Source: an uncultured Christensenella sp.
Lineage (GTDB): Bacteria; Bacillota; Clostridia; Christensenellales; UBA1242
Reading direction: 5' to 3'
DNA length: 64,000 nucleotides
Assembly (NCBI GenBank): GCA_949841595.1
Contig: CATKZB010000006.1
Coordinates: 1-64,000 of the forward strand
Part shown: positions 1 to 10,100 of the stretch, in pieces
Layout of the letters: every line of letters starts with the position of its first letter
Numbering within the stretch: position 1 is the stretch's first letter
The notes under the pieces: model-generated
What the model saw: only the letters and a program-made list of their open reading frames with translations
Told to the model about the DNA's origin: nothing
Databases searched by the model: none
Made by a program: the position numbers and the translations under genes

Positions 1-414
1 TTTGTTATTTAATATTTGTTTTAATTTATTTTTTATTTTAATATTTTCTATTTTAGAAATAATGCTTTTAATTTCAATTATATTAATTTCCAAAACTTCT
101 ATATCTGCCAAAAATATTTTAGAGAAATTTTTTATATAATCAACGTTGTAACCTGATAAGAATTTCCTTGAGCTGGAATAATATTTGTTATCTCCACCCA
201 TTTTTATTATCAATTCGCTCAGTATGGAACAATTTTCAAGTTCTAATTGATACAGCTCAAAAAAACATTGTTTATGTTCTTCAGCATAAACAACGCTTTG
301 GTTATATTGATAAAAAAACTGCATAAATGCTGAAAAACAACCATTTGTGCCTGCATACAAATTTTGAATAAGCCCTTCATAATATGAATTTACTTTAAAA
401 ATTTCTTCTTTCAT
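1..414 (-). CDS. ferritin-like domain protein (C-terminus beyond window edge)
   Basis: An open minus-strand frame of 138 codons starts at an ATG at 414 and runs off the left edge of the window. The N-terminal half contains a Y-A-G-T-N-G stretch followed by long amphipathic helices rich in Glu and Tyr, then MGGDNKYYSSS and a second long helix. This layout resembles ferritin-like/rubrerythrin or spore-coat catalase-type proteins of Clostridia. The usual E-x-x-H metal ligands appear altered in the first helix pair (E-N-C where E-x-x-H is expected), so metal binding is uncertain. Family assignment is by pattern only. Confidence 0.55.
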   Translation of the reverse strand, partial: MKEEIFKVNSYYEGLIQNLYAGTNGCFSAFMQFFYQYNQSVVYAEEHKQCFFELYQLELENCSILSELIIKMGGDNKYYSSSRKFLSGYNVDYIKNFSKIFLADIEVLEINIIEIKSIISKIENIKIKNKLKQILNNK

Positions 415-447
415 ATTATGTTTGATATGAAAGATTTTGATTTCTTG

Positions 448-1266
448 TTACTCTACATACCAATTAGGCATCTTTTTAAATTCTTTAAAATTCAGACTTT
501 CAATTCCAATAAAATCAAATTTCAGTTTAAAACACGCCAGTTTTTGACGATTTGCCTGAAATTTTTTGTTTATTTCGTTTTTTCCATACTTTCCGTCACC
601 TATTATGGCGTGCCCTAAATAAGCAAGATGAGCCCTTATTTGATGAGTTTTACCCGTCAGCAGTTCCACTTGCAACAGACTGGTTTGTTCACCTGCTTTC
701 AAGATTTTTACAGATGTTTCAATTTCAACAGCTCCTTGGCATTTGTTTTGATAAATCTTCACATTGGAATTTTCACTGTCTTTAACAAGATATGCCTTAA
801 AAACTTTTTCTTTTGTTTGAAATTTTCCAACAACTTCAGCTAAATAATATTTGTGTACACTATGTTTTTTAAAAGCGTTGTCCAATTTTTCTGCTATGTC
901 TTTGCTTTTTGCAAACACCATCAAGCCTTCTGTGTTTCTGTCCAATCTGTGAACTGCAATCGAACCTTTCAACAAGTTTTCTAAGCCTTTTTCTCCTGCA
1001 CTTTCAATTCCTGCGCTCTTATAAATAATGAAAACATTGTCATTTTCAAAAATTATTTCAAATTTCTTTTCAAGCATTTCATCAGAATAAAAAAATAAAA
1101 CGCTGTCACCACAAAAAACTTGAATATTTTCTTTAGTTGCCTTCCCATTGACTTTGACATCTTTGTTTCTAAGCATTTTGTTTACATCAGCAAAAGAAAA
1201 ACCATAATCTTGCAAAAGGTTGACCAATTTTCTGTCTTTTTCTACTATTATTTGTTTTCTATTCAT
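448..1266 (-). CDS. RluA-family 23S rRNA pseudouridine synthase
   Basis: This 272-residue protein converts uridine to pseudouridine in rRNA. Residues about 12-60 form an S4-like RNA-binding domain (VNKMLRNKDVKVNGK). The catalytic motif HRLDRNTEG lies at 106-114 with the active Asp at 109, and the C-terminal LLTGKTHQIRAHLAYLGH motif is typical of RluA/RluC/RluD enzymes. The exact target uridine cannot be read from the sequence. There is no Shine-Dalgarno sequence before the ATG at 1266. Instead a TATAAT lies 5 nt upstream, suggesting a leaderless transcript. It diverges from yabP. Confidence 0.93.
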   Translation of the reverse strand: MNRKQIIVEKDRKLVNLLQDYGFSFADVNKMLRNKDVKVNGKATKENIQVFCGDSVLFFYSDEMLEKKFEIIFENDNVFIIYKSAGIESAGEKGLENLLKGSIAVHRLDRNTEGLMVFAKSKDIAEKLDNAFKKHSVHKYYLAEVVGKFQTKEKVFKAYLVKDSENSNVKIYQNKCQGAVEIETSVKILKAGEQTSLLQVELLTGKTHQIRAHLAYLGHAIIGDGKYGKNEINKKFQANRQKLACFKLKFDFIGIESLNFKEFKKMPNWYVE

Positions 1267-1271
1267 ATCTT

Positions 1272-1301
1272 ATTATACCTAATATGCTGCAATCAAAGCA
1301 A
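1272..1301 (-). promoter_or_regulatory. likely leaderless promoter of the RluA-type gene
   Basis: On the minus strand a TTGCTT (-35-like, 1296-1301) is followed after 18 nt by a perfect TATAAT (1272-1277). The ATG begins only 5 nt downstream, so transcription would start at or beside the start codon. No ribosome binding site is visible. This is inference from spacing. Confidence 0.5.
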
Positions 1302-1317
1302 ACAAAAAGGAGTAAAT

Positions 1318-1566
1318 ATGGAATCTATAACTATTGAAGACAGAAAAAAATTGTCACTGTCTGGGGCAACAAAAGTTATATCTTCAACAAGCACACAAGC
1401 TGTGGTTGAAATTGGAAACTGCAATGTTGTCATTTCCGGAACAAATATTGAAGTAACCAAGCTTGACCTTGACAACAAACTTGTAAACTTTACAGGCGAA
1501 ATTAACGGAATTAAGTATGCCAACAAAACAGAAAAAACAAACTTAATAAAAAGGATATTTAAATAA
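1318..1566 (+). CDS. yabP: YabP-family sporulation protein
   Basis: This 82-residue protein matches the YabP/YqfC family, small beta-rich proteins made during endospore formation. The order ITIEDRKKLSLSGATKV...NIEVTKLDLDNKLVNFTGEINGIKY is characteristic. The start at 1318 is chosen because AAAGGAG lies 5-8 nt upstream; an in-frame upstream extension has no such site and would overlap the divergent gene. It sits directly before yabQ and a divIC-like gene, the order seen in spore formers. YabP is needed for a late stage of spore development in Bacillus. Confidence 0.9.
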   Translation: MESITIEDRKKLSLSGATKVISSTSTQAVVEIGNCNVVISGTNIEVTKLDLDNKLVNFTGEINGIKYANKTEKTNLIKRIFK

Positions 1567-1568
1567 GC

Positions 1569-1928
1569 ATGTTGTATGAAGCTCTTGCTCAACCCACAAT
1601 ATTTATAGTGTTGGCAATGGGTGGGTTTTTGTCTGGTTTTCTGTTTGACCTTAAAAGCATTCTGTCTTATTGTTTCAAAAATAACAAAATAATAACTCAA
1701 ATTTTGTTGTTTTTTTGCACTTTGTTTATGTTTTTTGTTTATTTTTACTTAAACTTAAGAATAAATTATGGAGAATTTAGAGTTTTTCCAATATTTTCAT
1801 TCGGCTTAAGTTTTTGTATTCAAAGATTTTTGATGAACAATTTTGTTGCAAATCCAATAATAAAATGGTACAATAAATACAAGGAAAAAAGACGTGAGCG
1901 ACAAAAGAAGTTGGTGGAAAAACTATAG
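1569..1928 (+). CDS. yabQ: YabQ-family spore cortex protein
   Basis: This 119-residue membrane protein begins 2 nt after the yabP stop. Hydrophobic segments lie at about 9-32, 42-62 and 69-88, and the tail is strongly basic (YNKYKEKRRERQKK). Position, size and topology match YabQ, an outer-forespore-membrane protein required for cortex peptidoglycan synthesis in Bacillus. It overlaps the next gene by 35 nt. Sequence conservation in this family is low, so the call leans on synteny. Confidence 0.85.
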   Translation: MLYEALAQPTIFIVLAMGGFLSGFLFDLKSILSYCFKNNKIITQILLFFCTLFMFFVYFYLNLRINYGEFRVFPIFSFGLSFCIQRFLMNNFVANPIIKWYNKYKEKRRERQKKLVEKL

Positions 1929-2142
1929 TGCATTTCAAATTGTTTCAGTGATTTTGATCGCTGTTTTGGTTATTGCCATAATTGTCGAACTTGGAGTCAT
2001 CATCTCTTTAAAACAAAAAATTGATGATGTCAATCGAAAAAATGAAGAACTTGAAGAAATGCTGCCTGAACAAGAAGTTTCAACTGACTGGCAAAATTCA
2101 TATCTTATTTCAATTGAAAATTTAGTTAATCAACTTCAATAA
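1894..2142 (+). CDS. DivIC/FtsB-like septum protein
   Basis: This 82-residue protein starts at a GTG (1894) with AAGGA about 8 nt upstream, inside the end of yabQ. A short cytoplasmic N-terminus is followed by one transmembrane helix (about 15-34) and a coiled coil (about 36-55, KQKIDDVNRKNEELEEML). This is the architecture of DivIC/FtsB, bitopic proteins that stabilise the division complex. The yabP-yabQ-divIC order supports it. The C-terminal extracellular region is short for the family. Confidence 0.75.
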   Translation: MSDKRSWWKNYSAFQIVSVILIAVLVIAIIVELGVIISLKQKIDDVNRKNEELEEMLPEQEVSTDWQNSYLISIENLVNQLQ

Positions 2143-2160
2143 AAGAAGTTGATTATTTTT
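2127..2160. terminator. bidirectional terminator between divIC-like gene and cvpA
   Basis: An 11-bp perfect stem (TAATCAACTTC / GAAGTTGATTA) with a 7-nt loop spans both converging stop codons and is followed by a T-rich run on the plus strand. Confidence 0.8.
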
Positions 2161-2807
2161 GTTATGACATTCTCATAAAGAAAACTTGAAACACTCCCAT
2201 TTTTTATAAAACTCAACAAACTCTCATTTAGTGTGAAATTTGCAACAGCAACAATACCTAAATAAAAAACACCAAACACAATCAAACCTTTTATTACCCC
2301 TAGCACCCCACCTAAAAACTTATTGCCAACGGAAAAACCACAAAGTTTTACAATTTTGTTAAGAAAAAATCTTAAAAATTTCAAAACTATCATCAATCCA
2401 ATGAATATTATCATAAACGCTACAACATTAAAAATAATTGTAGAAAGTGTTGGCGATAGAATTTGCCCTGCCGTGAGATTTCCTTCAAATGAGATGTTGT
2501 TTGAAAGAAGTTTAAGCAAAACAGAAAACAGTGCACCATATTTAGTTTGCATAATTGCCGTTTGCAATTCTTGCATATTGGAAAATGTTCCACCAAACAT
2601 GCCATTTAAAGTTTGTGACAGTGCATTTGTTAGAAAGTCATTCAACCCACCAACACCTTGCAAAAGTTCTCCTAAAAAGGGACAAAATTTCCATGCAACG
2701 ACAAAAATTGCAAAAGTCCCTATCAAAGAGAATAGTGTTGAAATAAAACCTCTGATGAAGCCTTTGCCAAAATAAAATATCAAGATTCCAAGCAATATAA
2801 AATCCAT
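2136..2807 (-). CDS. cvpA: CvpA-family membrane protein
   Basis: This protein of about 223 residues has four to five hydrophobic segments and the CvpA opening (MDFILLGILIFYFGKGFIRGF), where the FxRGF motif near the first helix is diagnostic. CvpA-family proteins are inner-membrane proteins associated with colicin V production and envelope homeostasis. I place the start at the ATG at 2807. A GTG at 2855 is in frame but falls inside the terminator hairpin of the upstream gene. Neither start has a clear ribosome binding site. Confidence 0.8.
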   Translation of the reverse strand: MDFILLGILIFYFGKGFIRGFISTLFSLIGTFAIFVVAWKFCPFLGELLQGVGGLNDFLTNALSQTLNGMFGGTFSNMQELQTAIMQTKYGALFSVLLKLLSNNISFEGNLTAGQILSPTLSTIIFNVVAFMIIFIGLMIVLKFLRFFLNKIVKLCGFSVGNKFLGGVLGVIKGLIVFGVFYLGIVAVANFTLNESLLSFIKNGSVSSFLYENVITKIINFFY

Positions 2808-2845
2808 AAAAGAATTTTTGTCAACATAACAAATATTTAAAACAG

Positions 2846-2872
2846 AAAAACCCACACTTAAAGTGGGTTTTT
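2846..2872 (-). terminator. terminator after the 168-residue hypothetical gene
   Basis: AAAAACCCAC pairs with GTGGGTTTTT across a 7-nt loop, directly after the TAA at 2874-2876. On the minus strand it ends in a T-run. Confidence 0.8.
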
Positions 2873-2873
2873 C

Positions 2874-3380
2874 TTAATTGTTTTGAACATTCTCTAATTC
2901 TGAATTGCCTTCAACGACAATTTGTTTTACACTTTCCAAAGAATTTATATAGTCATACAATTCTTGCATGGTCTTATCTTGCAAATCTATATAAATGCAA
3001 CGCCCTTGAAACACGCCTTTCATTCCACGCATGAGATTGAATCCTTGGAAAGTTGGCTCAACCTTAAAAACAAGTTCATCAAATGGAAGACCATTAACTT
3101 CAAAAACATGGGGAAATTTAAGAGAAACAAAAACGCCTGATTGGATTTCTTCTTGATACATATCATCAAAAACAACACCAAAAGCTGGCATAGTGTGAGA
3201 ATTTTCAAACATATCAAAAACTTGTTGCATCAAGTTTTGTTGTTCGTCTTCTGTCAATTCAACCACATTTCCGTTGATAATCAAACTGCTGGCATCAACA
3301 TGTGGCAAAACATCAACAGCTTCAAAAAAAGACATTATCATCATTGGCACTCCTAAAAAAAAGAAAAGAATTCTTGACAT
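2874..3380 (-). CDS. hypothetical protein with N-terminal hydrophobic segment
   Basis: I do not recognise this 168-residue protein. Residues 1-21 are hydrophobic (SRILFFFLGVPMMIMSFF) and could be a signal anchor. The rest is soluble, acidic and looks alpha/beta, with a repeated F-x-V pattern (FGVVFDD, FVSLKFPHVFEV, LVFKVEP). GAAGGAG lies 8 nt before the ATG. It forms its own unit, ending at a terminator and starting about 75 nt downstream of the ABC exporter genes. Confidence 0.7.
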   Translation of the reverse strand: MSRILFFFLGVPMMIMSFFEAVDVLPHVDASSLIINGNVVELTEDEQQNLMQQVFDMFENSHTMPAFGVVFDDMYQEEIQSGVFVSLKFPHVFEVNGLPFDELVFKVEPTFQGFNLMRGMKGVFQGRCIYIDLQDKTMQELYDYINSLESVKQIVVEGNSELENVQNN

Positions 3381-3455
3381 AACAACATCTCCTTCATGCT
3401 ATTATGAGAAAACTTTTCTTTATTATACTTAATTTGATCTTTTATTGCAACAAAT

Positions 3456-5246
3456 TTACTCTTCTTCAAATTGACTGTTGTATAGATCAGCATAAAAGCC
3501 ACCTTTCTTCAACAATTCTTCGTGATTTCCACTTTCAACAATATCTCCATCTTTCAAAACCAAAATAATGTCAGCATTTTTGATTGTGGAAAGTCTGTGT
3601 GCGATTATGAAAGAAGTTCTTCCCTCCATAACCTTATCCATGGCTTGTTGCAACAAAATTTCTGTTCTTGTGTCAACAGAACTTGTTGCCTCATCCAAAA
3701 TCATCATAGGACGATTTGCGATCATAGTTCTGGCAATTGTAAGAAGTTGTTTTTGTCCTGCAGACAAATTCACAGTGTCATCAATTACGGTGTCATAGCC
3801 ATTGGACAAAGTCTGAATGAAATGATCCACACCAACTTTCTTGCAGGCATCAACAATTTGTTCATCAGAAACATTTTCATTGTTATATCTCAAGTTTTCT
3901 TTGATTGTTCCATCAAAAAGCCATGTATCTTGCAAAACCATTCCAAAAAGCGAATGAACTTCTTCTCTTGTCATGTCTTTTGTGGAAACGCCATCAATTT
4001 TTATATCTCCTGAATTCAATTCATAGAATCTCATCAGAAGATTAACAAGAGTGGTTTTTCCTGCTCCGGTTGGACCAACAATTGCCACCTTTTGACCTGC
4101 TTTTATGTTTACAGAAAAATCTTTGATGATGATCTTGTTTGGACTGTAACCAAAAACAACATGCTCGAAATCAACATTTCCTTCAACTTTTTTAACTTGC
4201 AACTGTTTTTTGCTTTCATCAGAAAGTTCTTCATTTTCCAAGAATTCAAAAACACGATTGCTTGCTGCAGACGCTGATTGCAAACTTGTGAGTGATTGAG
4301 CAATTTGAGAAAGTGGATTTGAGAACAATCTAACATAAATCATAAATGCTGAAATAACTCCAAAATAATCAATCCCTCTTTGACTTGCAAGCACTGCTCC
4401 AACAATGCAGACTGCCACATAACCAAAGTTTCCAACAAAGCCCATAACTGGTCCCATAACACCAGATATAAACTGGGATTTCCAACCACTTGTGAAAAGA
4501 TTTTTGTTTATCTTGTCAAAGTCTTTCTTGGTTTGACCTTTTGCATTGAAAAGTTGAACAACGTTGTGTCCTGAATAAGTTTCTTCAATATGAGCATTCA
4601 ATTCGCCCATATTTTTTTGATTTTGGTTGAAATATTTTTGAGCTCTTGTCATGAAAATCAATGAAAAACTGAAACCAATAATTGTTGCTCCTATAACAGT
4701 GAGTGCCATTATCCATTCAGTTACAAACATCATGATAAGCACGCCAACAAACAAAATAACACTTGAGAACAAAGTTCCAACACTTTCATTCAAACTTTGC
4801 CCAATTGTGTCCACATCATTGGTAACACGGCTTAAAACATCTCCATAAAGATGGGTATCAAAATAGTTGAGTGGAATTTTGTTTATTTTCACGGATATAT
4901 CTTTTCTTAAATTTTTGACAACTTTTTGAGTCATCGTTGCAGTCACAAAATTTTGCACATACGAAAATATTGCTCCAAATGCATAAATCAGCACCAAAAA
5001 TATTGCAATTTTTGTCACAGCTTCAATATTTATTCCACCAGAATACAATCCAACAGTGATTTCGTTTGTCAAATCTTTAATTTTGTTTGGTCCAATAATT
5101 TGACCAACAACACCCAATGCTCCAAAAAGGATTGCCACAAACATCCAAATCCATTGTTTTCGGCAATATCTCAAAAGTTTTCCCATAGATTTTTTAAATG
5201 AGCCTTTTTCTGCTTTTTCGCCAGCTCTTATGTTCATTCTAGGCAT
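3456..5246 (-). CDS. ABC exporter half-transporter, catalytically intact subunit
   Basis: This 596-residue half-transporter has a six-helix exporter domain (about 1-330) and a nucleotide-binding domain with Walker A GPTGAGKT near 389, signature LSAGQKQ near 491 and Walker B MMILDEAT near 513, followed by a typical switch His (IIAHRLST). The catalytic Glu is present. The start at 5246 is chosen because GGAGG lies 9 nt upstream. It begins 1 nt from the upstream exporter gene, so the two form a heterodimer of the MdlAB/YheIH/BmrCD kind. The substrate is unknown; drugs or lipids are usual. Confidence 0.93.
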   Translation of the reverse strand: MPRMNIRAGEKAEKGSFKKSMGKLLRYCRKQWIWMFVAILFGALGVVGQIIGPNKIKDLTNEITVGLYSGGINIEAVTKIAIFLVLIYAFGAIFSYVQNFVTATMTQKVVKNLRKDISVKINKIPLNYFDTHLYGDVLSRVTNDVDTIGQSLNESVGTLFSSVILFVGVLIMMFVTEWIMALTVIGATIIGFSFSLIFMTRAQKYFNQNQKNMGELNAHIEETYSGHNVVQLFNAKGQTKKDFDKINKNLFTSGWKSQFISGVMGPVMGFVGNFGYVAVCIVGAVLASQRGIDYFGVISAFMIYVRLFSNPLSQIAQSLTSLQSASAASNRVFEFLENEELSDESKKQLQVKKVEGNVDFEHVVFGYSPNKIIIKDFSVNIKAGQKVAIVGPTGAGKTTLVNLLMRFYELNSGDIKIDGVSTKDMTREEVHSLFGMVLQDTWLFDGTIKENLRYNNENVSDEQIVDACKKVGVDHFIQTLSNGYDTVIDDTVNLSAGQKQLLTIARTMIANRPMMILDEATSSVDTRTEILLQQAMDKVMEGRTSFIIAHRLSTIKNADIILVLKDGDIVESGNHEELLKKGGFYADLYNSQFEEE

Positions 5247-5247
5247 A

Positions 5248-6987
5248 TCACAATTCCTCCTTAGACAACTGCGATAATGCAATTTCTTGATAAACTGGAC
5301 AGGTCTTAATAAGCTGTTCATGTGTGCCCATACCGACCATATTTCCACTTTCAAGCACGATTATCTTATCTGCATCTTTTATAGTTCCAATTCTTTGTGC
5401 AACAATAAATTTTGTCACTTTTTGAGTATGTTTTTTCAAAGCCGAACGCAACTTTCTGTCTGTCTTATAATCCAATGCTGAAAAACTGTCATCGAAGATA
5501 AAAATTTCTGGTTTTCTTGCAATTGCACGTGCAATAGACAATCTTTGTTTTTGTCCACCTGACACATTTGTTCCTCCTTGAGAAATTGCACTGTCAACAC
5601 CATCGCTCATTCTTGAAACAAAATTTGATGCCTGAGCAACACTTATCGCACCTTTAACCGTGTTTTCATCAGCATTATTATCACCAAAGTTTACATTACT
5701 TTTGACTGTTCCACTAAACAAAACTCCTCTCTGAGGCACATATCCTATTTTTTTGTTGAGGTTTTCAAGGTCATACTCTTTGACATCCACACCATCAATA
5801 ACAACTCTTCCTTCTGTCGCATCATACAATCTTGGAATTAAATTTATGAGTGTGCTTTTTCCACTTCCAGTTGAACCAATAAAGGCTATTGTTTCACCTT
5901 CATATGCTTCAAAACTGATATCTTTAAGTACATATTCTTCAGCATCAGGATATTTGAAAGACACATGATCGAAAACAACTGAAGCAGTCCCATCAAAATT
6001 TTCATCTTTATAACATCCTGGCACAATAGAATCTTTTGTGTCCAAAACTTCGTTGATTCTTTTTGCAGAAACCAAAGCTCTTGGCAAAAGAATGAAAATC
6101 ATAATTAGCATAATAAATGACATAACAACTTGCATTGCATAAGAGGTGAAGACCATCATGTTTCCAAGTCCGTCAATATCTTTCACGATATAAGCACCAA
6201 TCCAATAAATTGAAAGATTTAAGCCAGACATCAATATGTTCATCCCTGGTCCCATAATCGCCATCATTCTGTTTGCAAATAAATTTGTTTTTGTCAAAAT
6301 TTCATTGCTTTTATCAAACTTTTCATTTTGATAATCTTCAGCATTCGAAGCACGAATAACTCTGATTCCAGTTAAATTTTCTCTTGTGATTCTATTTAAA
6401 TCATCAGTCAATGTTTGAATTTTCTTAAACTTTGGCAAGGCAACAAGCATAACTGTCAGCACAAGAGCAATCAAAACTGCAATTGCAACTCCTGTTGCGA
6501 TTGACCATTCCCAGCTTTTACCCACAATTTTGATAATGGCACAAACTGCCATGATTGGAGCTTTGATAAGTGCTTGACATCCCATTGCCAAAACCATTTG
6601 AATTTGACGAATGTCATTGGTTGTTCTTGTGATTAAACTTGCTGTTGAAAATTTGTTAATTTCTCTCAAAGAGAATCCTTGAATTTTGTTGTAAACCATT
6701 TCTCGTAAATTGTAACCCAACCTTGAAGCAATGTTGGCTACAAAAAATCCAACTATGATTGCACTTGCCAAACTTCCTAAGGCACAACCAAGCATAATTC
6801 CACCATTTGACAAGATGACACTCATCTCAACTTCCAATCCTTGACCAATTTTGCCAAGCTCTTGAGTGATGTTATACATATAGTCAGGCAGTTCCAAATC
6901 CAGCCAAACTTGAAACCCTACAAGCCCTGCAACTATAGCAAGAAACAAATAGTCTATCCACTTTAAATTTATTAACAGTTTAAACAT
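5248..6987 (-). CDS. ABC exporter half-transporter, degenerate-site subunit
   Basis: This 579-residue half-transporter has an exporter-type membrane domain (about 1-310) and an ATPase domain with Walker A GSTGSGKST near 370, canonical signature VSGGQKQR near 472 and Walker B IFIFDDS near 495. The residue after the Walker B Asp is Asp instead of the catalytic Glu, and the switch position reads IVAQR rather than IVAHR. This is the pattern of the degenerate subunit in heterodimeric exporters. A GGAGG ribosome site sits 4 nt before the ATG at 6987. It is the first gene of the pair. Confidence 0.93.
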   Translation of the reverse strand: MFKLLINLKWIDYLFLAIVAGLVGFQVWLDLELPDYMYNITQELGKIGQGLEVEMSVILSNGGIMLGCALGSLASAIIVGFFVANIASRLGYNLREMVYNKIQGFSLREINKFSTASLITRTTNDIRQIQMVLAMGCQALIKAPIMAVCAIIKIVGKSWEWSIATGVAIAVLIALVLTVMLVALPKFKKIQTLTDDLNRITRENLTGIRVIRASNAEDYQNEKFDKSNEILTKTNLFANRMMAIMGPGMNILMSGLNLSIYWIGAYIVKDIDGLGNMMVFTSYAMQVVMSFIMLIMIFILLPRALVSAKRINEVLDTKDSIVPGCYKDENFDGTASVVFDHVSFKYPDAEEYVLKDISFEAYEGETIAFIGSTGSGKSTLINLIPRLYDATEGRVVIDGVDVKEYDLENLNKKIGYVPQRGVLFSGTVKSNVNFGDNNADENTVKGAISVAQASNFVSRMSDGVDSAISQGGTNVSGGQKQRLSIARAIARKPEIFIFDDSFSALDYKTDRKLRSALKKHTQKVTKFIVAQRIGTIKDADKIIVLESGNMVGMGTHEQLIKTCPVYQEIALSQLSKEEL

Positions 6988-7046
6988 TTAAGCCTCCATT
7001 TTCACGTAAAATCTTTTTAATTTATAATAAAAAAATAATCGTATGT

Positions 7047-7076
7047 ATATTATCACAGTCTTCGTTGACTTGTCAA
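7047..7076 (-). promoter_or_regulatory. promoter of the ABC exporter operon with palindromic operator
   Basis: On the minus strand TTGACA (7071-7076) and TAATAT (7047-7052) are separated by 18 nt. The -35 box lies inside an inverted repeat TTGACTTGTCAA (7065-7076), a plausible repressor operator. No regulator gene is adjacent. Confidence 0.65.
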
Positions 7077-7118
7077 CAAAATAAACCTATCTTATAATAA
7101 AAATGATTGAAAAAAGAA

Positions 7119-7143
7119 AAAAGTTCCATATGCTGAAACTTTT
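7119..7143 (-). terminator. terminator of the ESCRT-like operon
   Basis: AAAAGTT/AACTTTT stem overlapping the last stop codon, followed on the minus strand by a long T/C-rich run. It closes the seven-gene operon before the ABC exporter promoter. Confidence 0.65.
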
Positions 7144-10100
7144 ATCTAAAATATGGATATTCTGATGGAAGAATAACCCAAATTTCTTCATCAAATCCAA
7201 ATTTTTCGTCATAAAATTTGGTTAATAACTTATCACAATTTGCCATATCGGCAAATGAAGATTCTTTTTGTCCATATAAAGCAACATCTTGAGTTGTGTA
7301 ACATGAATTCACGTTGCCACCAAGTCCACCAACAAGACCACCAAATTTTATTGTGCTGTTTTTGTCAAACTCTATTGAAGAATAGCTGTGTGACACAACT
7401 TTGGTTCTGTCTGAATTCACATACTCGCCATACAGTCCACCAATAAGACCATCGCTTTCTAAAGCAGAAACATCAATTTTGCCAAGTGAATAATTGTTTT
7501 CACTTTCACTGTATCCAACACCAATCAATCCTCCAGCCACAATATTGTTTGCATTTCCACTTATCGTTATGTTTGTATTTGAACAATTTGTTGATATATT
7601 CAGATTTTTAATCTTTCCCAAATTTCCAACCAGACCACCAACTGTGATTATTTGAGAACTTGAAGAATTGATATCCACAATGCTTTGGTTTGTGTTTTGA
7701 GTTATTTCAGTTTGATTTTTGCCTGTCACAGCTTGACCTATCAATCCTCCAAGAACTATTTCATTGTTTTCTGCGAGTAATGTCAATTTAAGACTGCTTA
7801 TACAATTCTTTAAAGAACCCCCTTCCAAGCTGCCCACCAAACCACCAATAACTGCATCTTTTGATGAGTTCAAATTTAAAGTGCCATAAACCATGCAATT
7901 TTCTATTTTTCCATCGCTTCTTATTGCGACGACACCAAAGTTTGTTACATTGTCATAAGTTTCTTCTGACAAATAGATTTCCAAATTTTTGATTTCTCCA
8001 CTGTTACGTTTGAACAAACCACATTCGTTTGTCTTTGCAAAAGAAAGGTTTTCAAGTTTATGTCCATTGCCATCCAAAACTCCCGTGAAATTTCCACCTC
8101 TCCAAGAAATCTTTGACATGTCAATGTCTGAGTTTAATTCAAAACTTGCATATCTTGCATTGTGCAATAAGATGTCAAATTCTCTCGCATCATTTATGCT
8201 TATTGTCTTTGGCATCAAGTAAAAACCCATGCACAACAACAATAAATTTAAACAACCTATGCAAAATAAAGATAATGTCGCTGTTTTCCAACCTCGCGAT
8301 AACATTCTTTTTGATGTGAAAGCAACCAAATTTGCTAGTCCTATTGCTATTGATAAAACAATGGTTATTATCATAAAATCTTGACTGAAATATAAATAAA
8401 CTTCTTTTGGAAGAACAATAACTATAATTAAAAGCAAAGTTGTGAACAACAATGGAAATAATTCCAAAAACAAGAACAAAAATCTTTTTAAGAAAACATC
8501 TTTTTTGATTGTCTTTTTTGTTTTTTCATATACTTTTTCTTTCTTTATTGCTTCCACTTTCAAAGGTTGAATGTTTTTGTCTTTATCTATCAAATGGGTG
8601 ACATTTATTGAAGAGTCCAAATTTAAATCCAAAAGATCAAGTCTTGTTTCAATCTTTTCAATCAATTCTTTAAATTCTTTGTAAGATTTAACCGTTTTAA
8701 GTTCTTCAGCATATTTCTCGAAAGGTTTAAGTTGAAGTTTAAAATAATTTGCTCCTCGTGTTACTTTGCCAGTTTCTTCCTTTTCACATTCAAGCAAAAT
8801 TTTGTTGTTTCTTAATAAAAACTCATTAAGTTTCAAAATCAAACTATCAATATCAGGGCTATCTTCTTTATATTCCATTTTTTTGCCAGAATAAAGATTG
8901 GCTCTGCTGACAATTTCAGCATATTTTTCAATTTCTTTTTCAGAAGCAATTGAAATTAATGTTTCCCATTCTGGCATCTGCGATATTTTGACATTTGACT
9001 TGATAAGTTCGTTGTCAACCGTGCAATGGGCTTTGATTTGAATCAACAGCCAATATAAATATGCTTGATTCTTATCCTTTGATATCGCAATTGAAACATA
9101 TTTTTCTGCCTGCTTGAAATAACCCATCTCTTGAAATTTCAAAGCAATATTCTTCAAAATCTTCACCAACTGTTTTTCATCTGAAACATAGGCAAGATAG
9201 AAATCGAGTTGTTGTTCTGCTTGCTTCAAGTTTTTGAATGCAACAGGCAAAATCATATTTGCAACTGCCATCACAAACTGACTTCTTGTGTTTTCACTTA
9301 AAAATTTGAAAACTTCTTCAATATCAGACTGATTTCTGTAAGTTAATTTATCTTCATCGGTTTTGAAATGTTGAAGCAAAATTGCCAAATTACTTTGTTC
9401 ATGACCTTCATCTATGTCCAAAACTTTTTGGTAATATTCTTGATTGTCGCTTTTTTGAGCAAGCATAAAATAAAAATCAATAAATCTGTCAACTTCATTG
9501 CTGTTAAAACATTTCAAGACCTTGTCTATAAGTTCTTCATCCAAAGTTTCAACTGCCTTTTGTTCTGCCTTAGACACAAAATTTTCTCTGTTTGGAGTGT
9601 TAAACTTTGCCAAATACAAAAGAAATGCATTGTAATATTCCTCACTATCAAGAGAAATGATCAATTCTTCCCATTTGTCAACAAAGCTTTCAGCAAAGTC
9701 TTTTGATGCAAGTTCCAAAATTCTGTCAATTTTGTCCTTGTCGCGAAAATTTGCTATGCTCGAGAAAAATTCTTCTTGAGTTTTAAGTTTGTTTTCACAG
9801 AGTAGTCCTGCCCAAATAAGTTCGGCATTGTTTGGGTCTTTTGAAAGTTCTGTTGAAATCAAATCTTTTGCAGAGCCAAAATCGCCATTTTTTAAACTCA
9901 AGAAAATCCATTTGATTTTGTTTGCTTCACTCAGCTCAACATTTTCAACATGATAGTGTCCCAATTCGTTTGGTTCTATGCTTTCAACATCAACATATTC
10001 TTTCTTTTTTGGTTTAATTTTTTTAATATCAACAGTCTCAATTTTTGCGATTTCTTCAACAGTATTGTTTATTTCTTTTTTTATCTTTGAAACAAACTCT

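Noticed and set aside
2807..2855. GTG at 2855 as the cvpA start
   Set aside because: It falls inside the terminator hairpin of the preceding gene, and the family N-terminus begins at the ATG at 2807.
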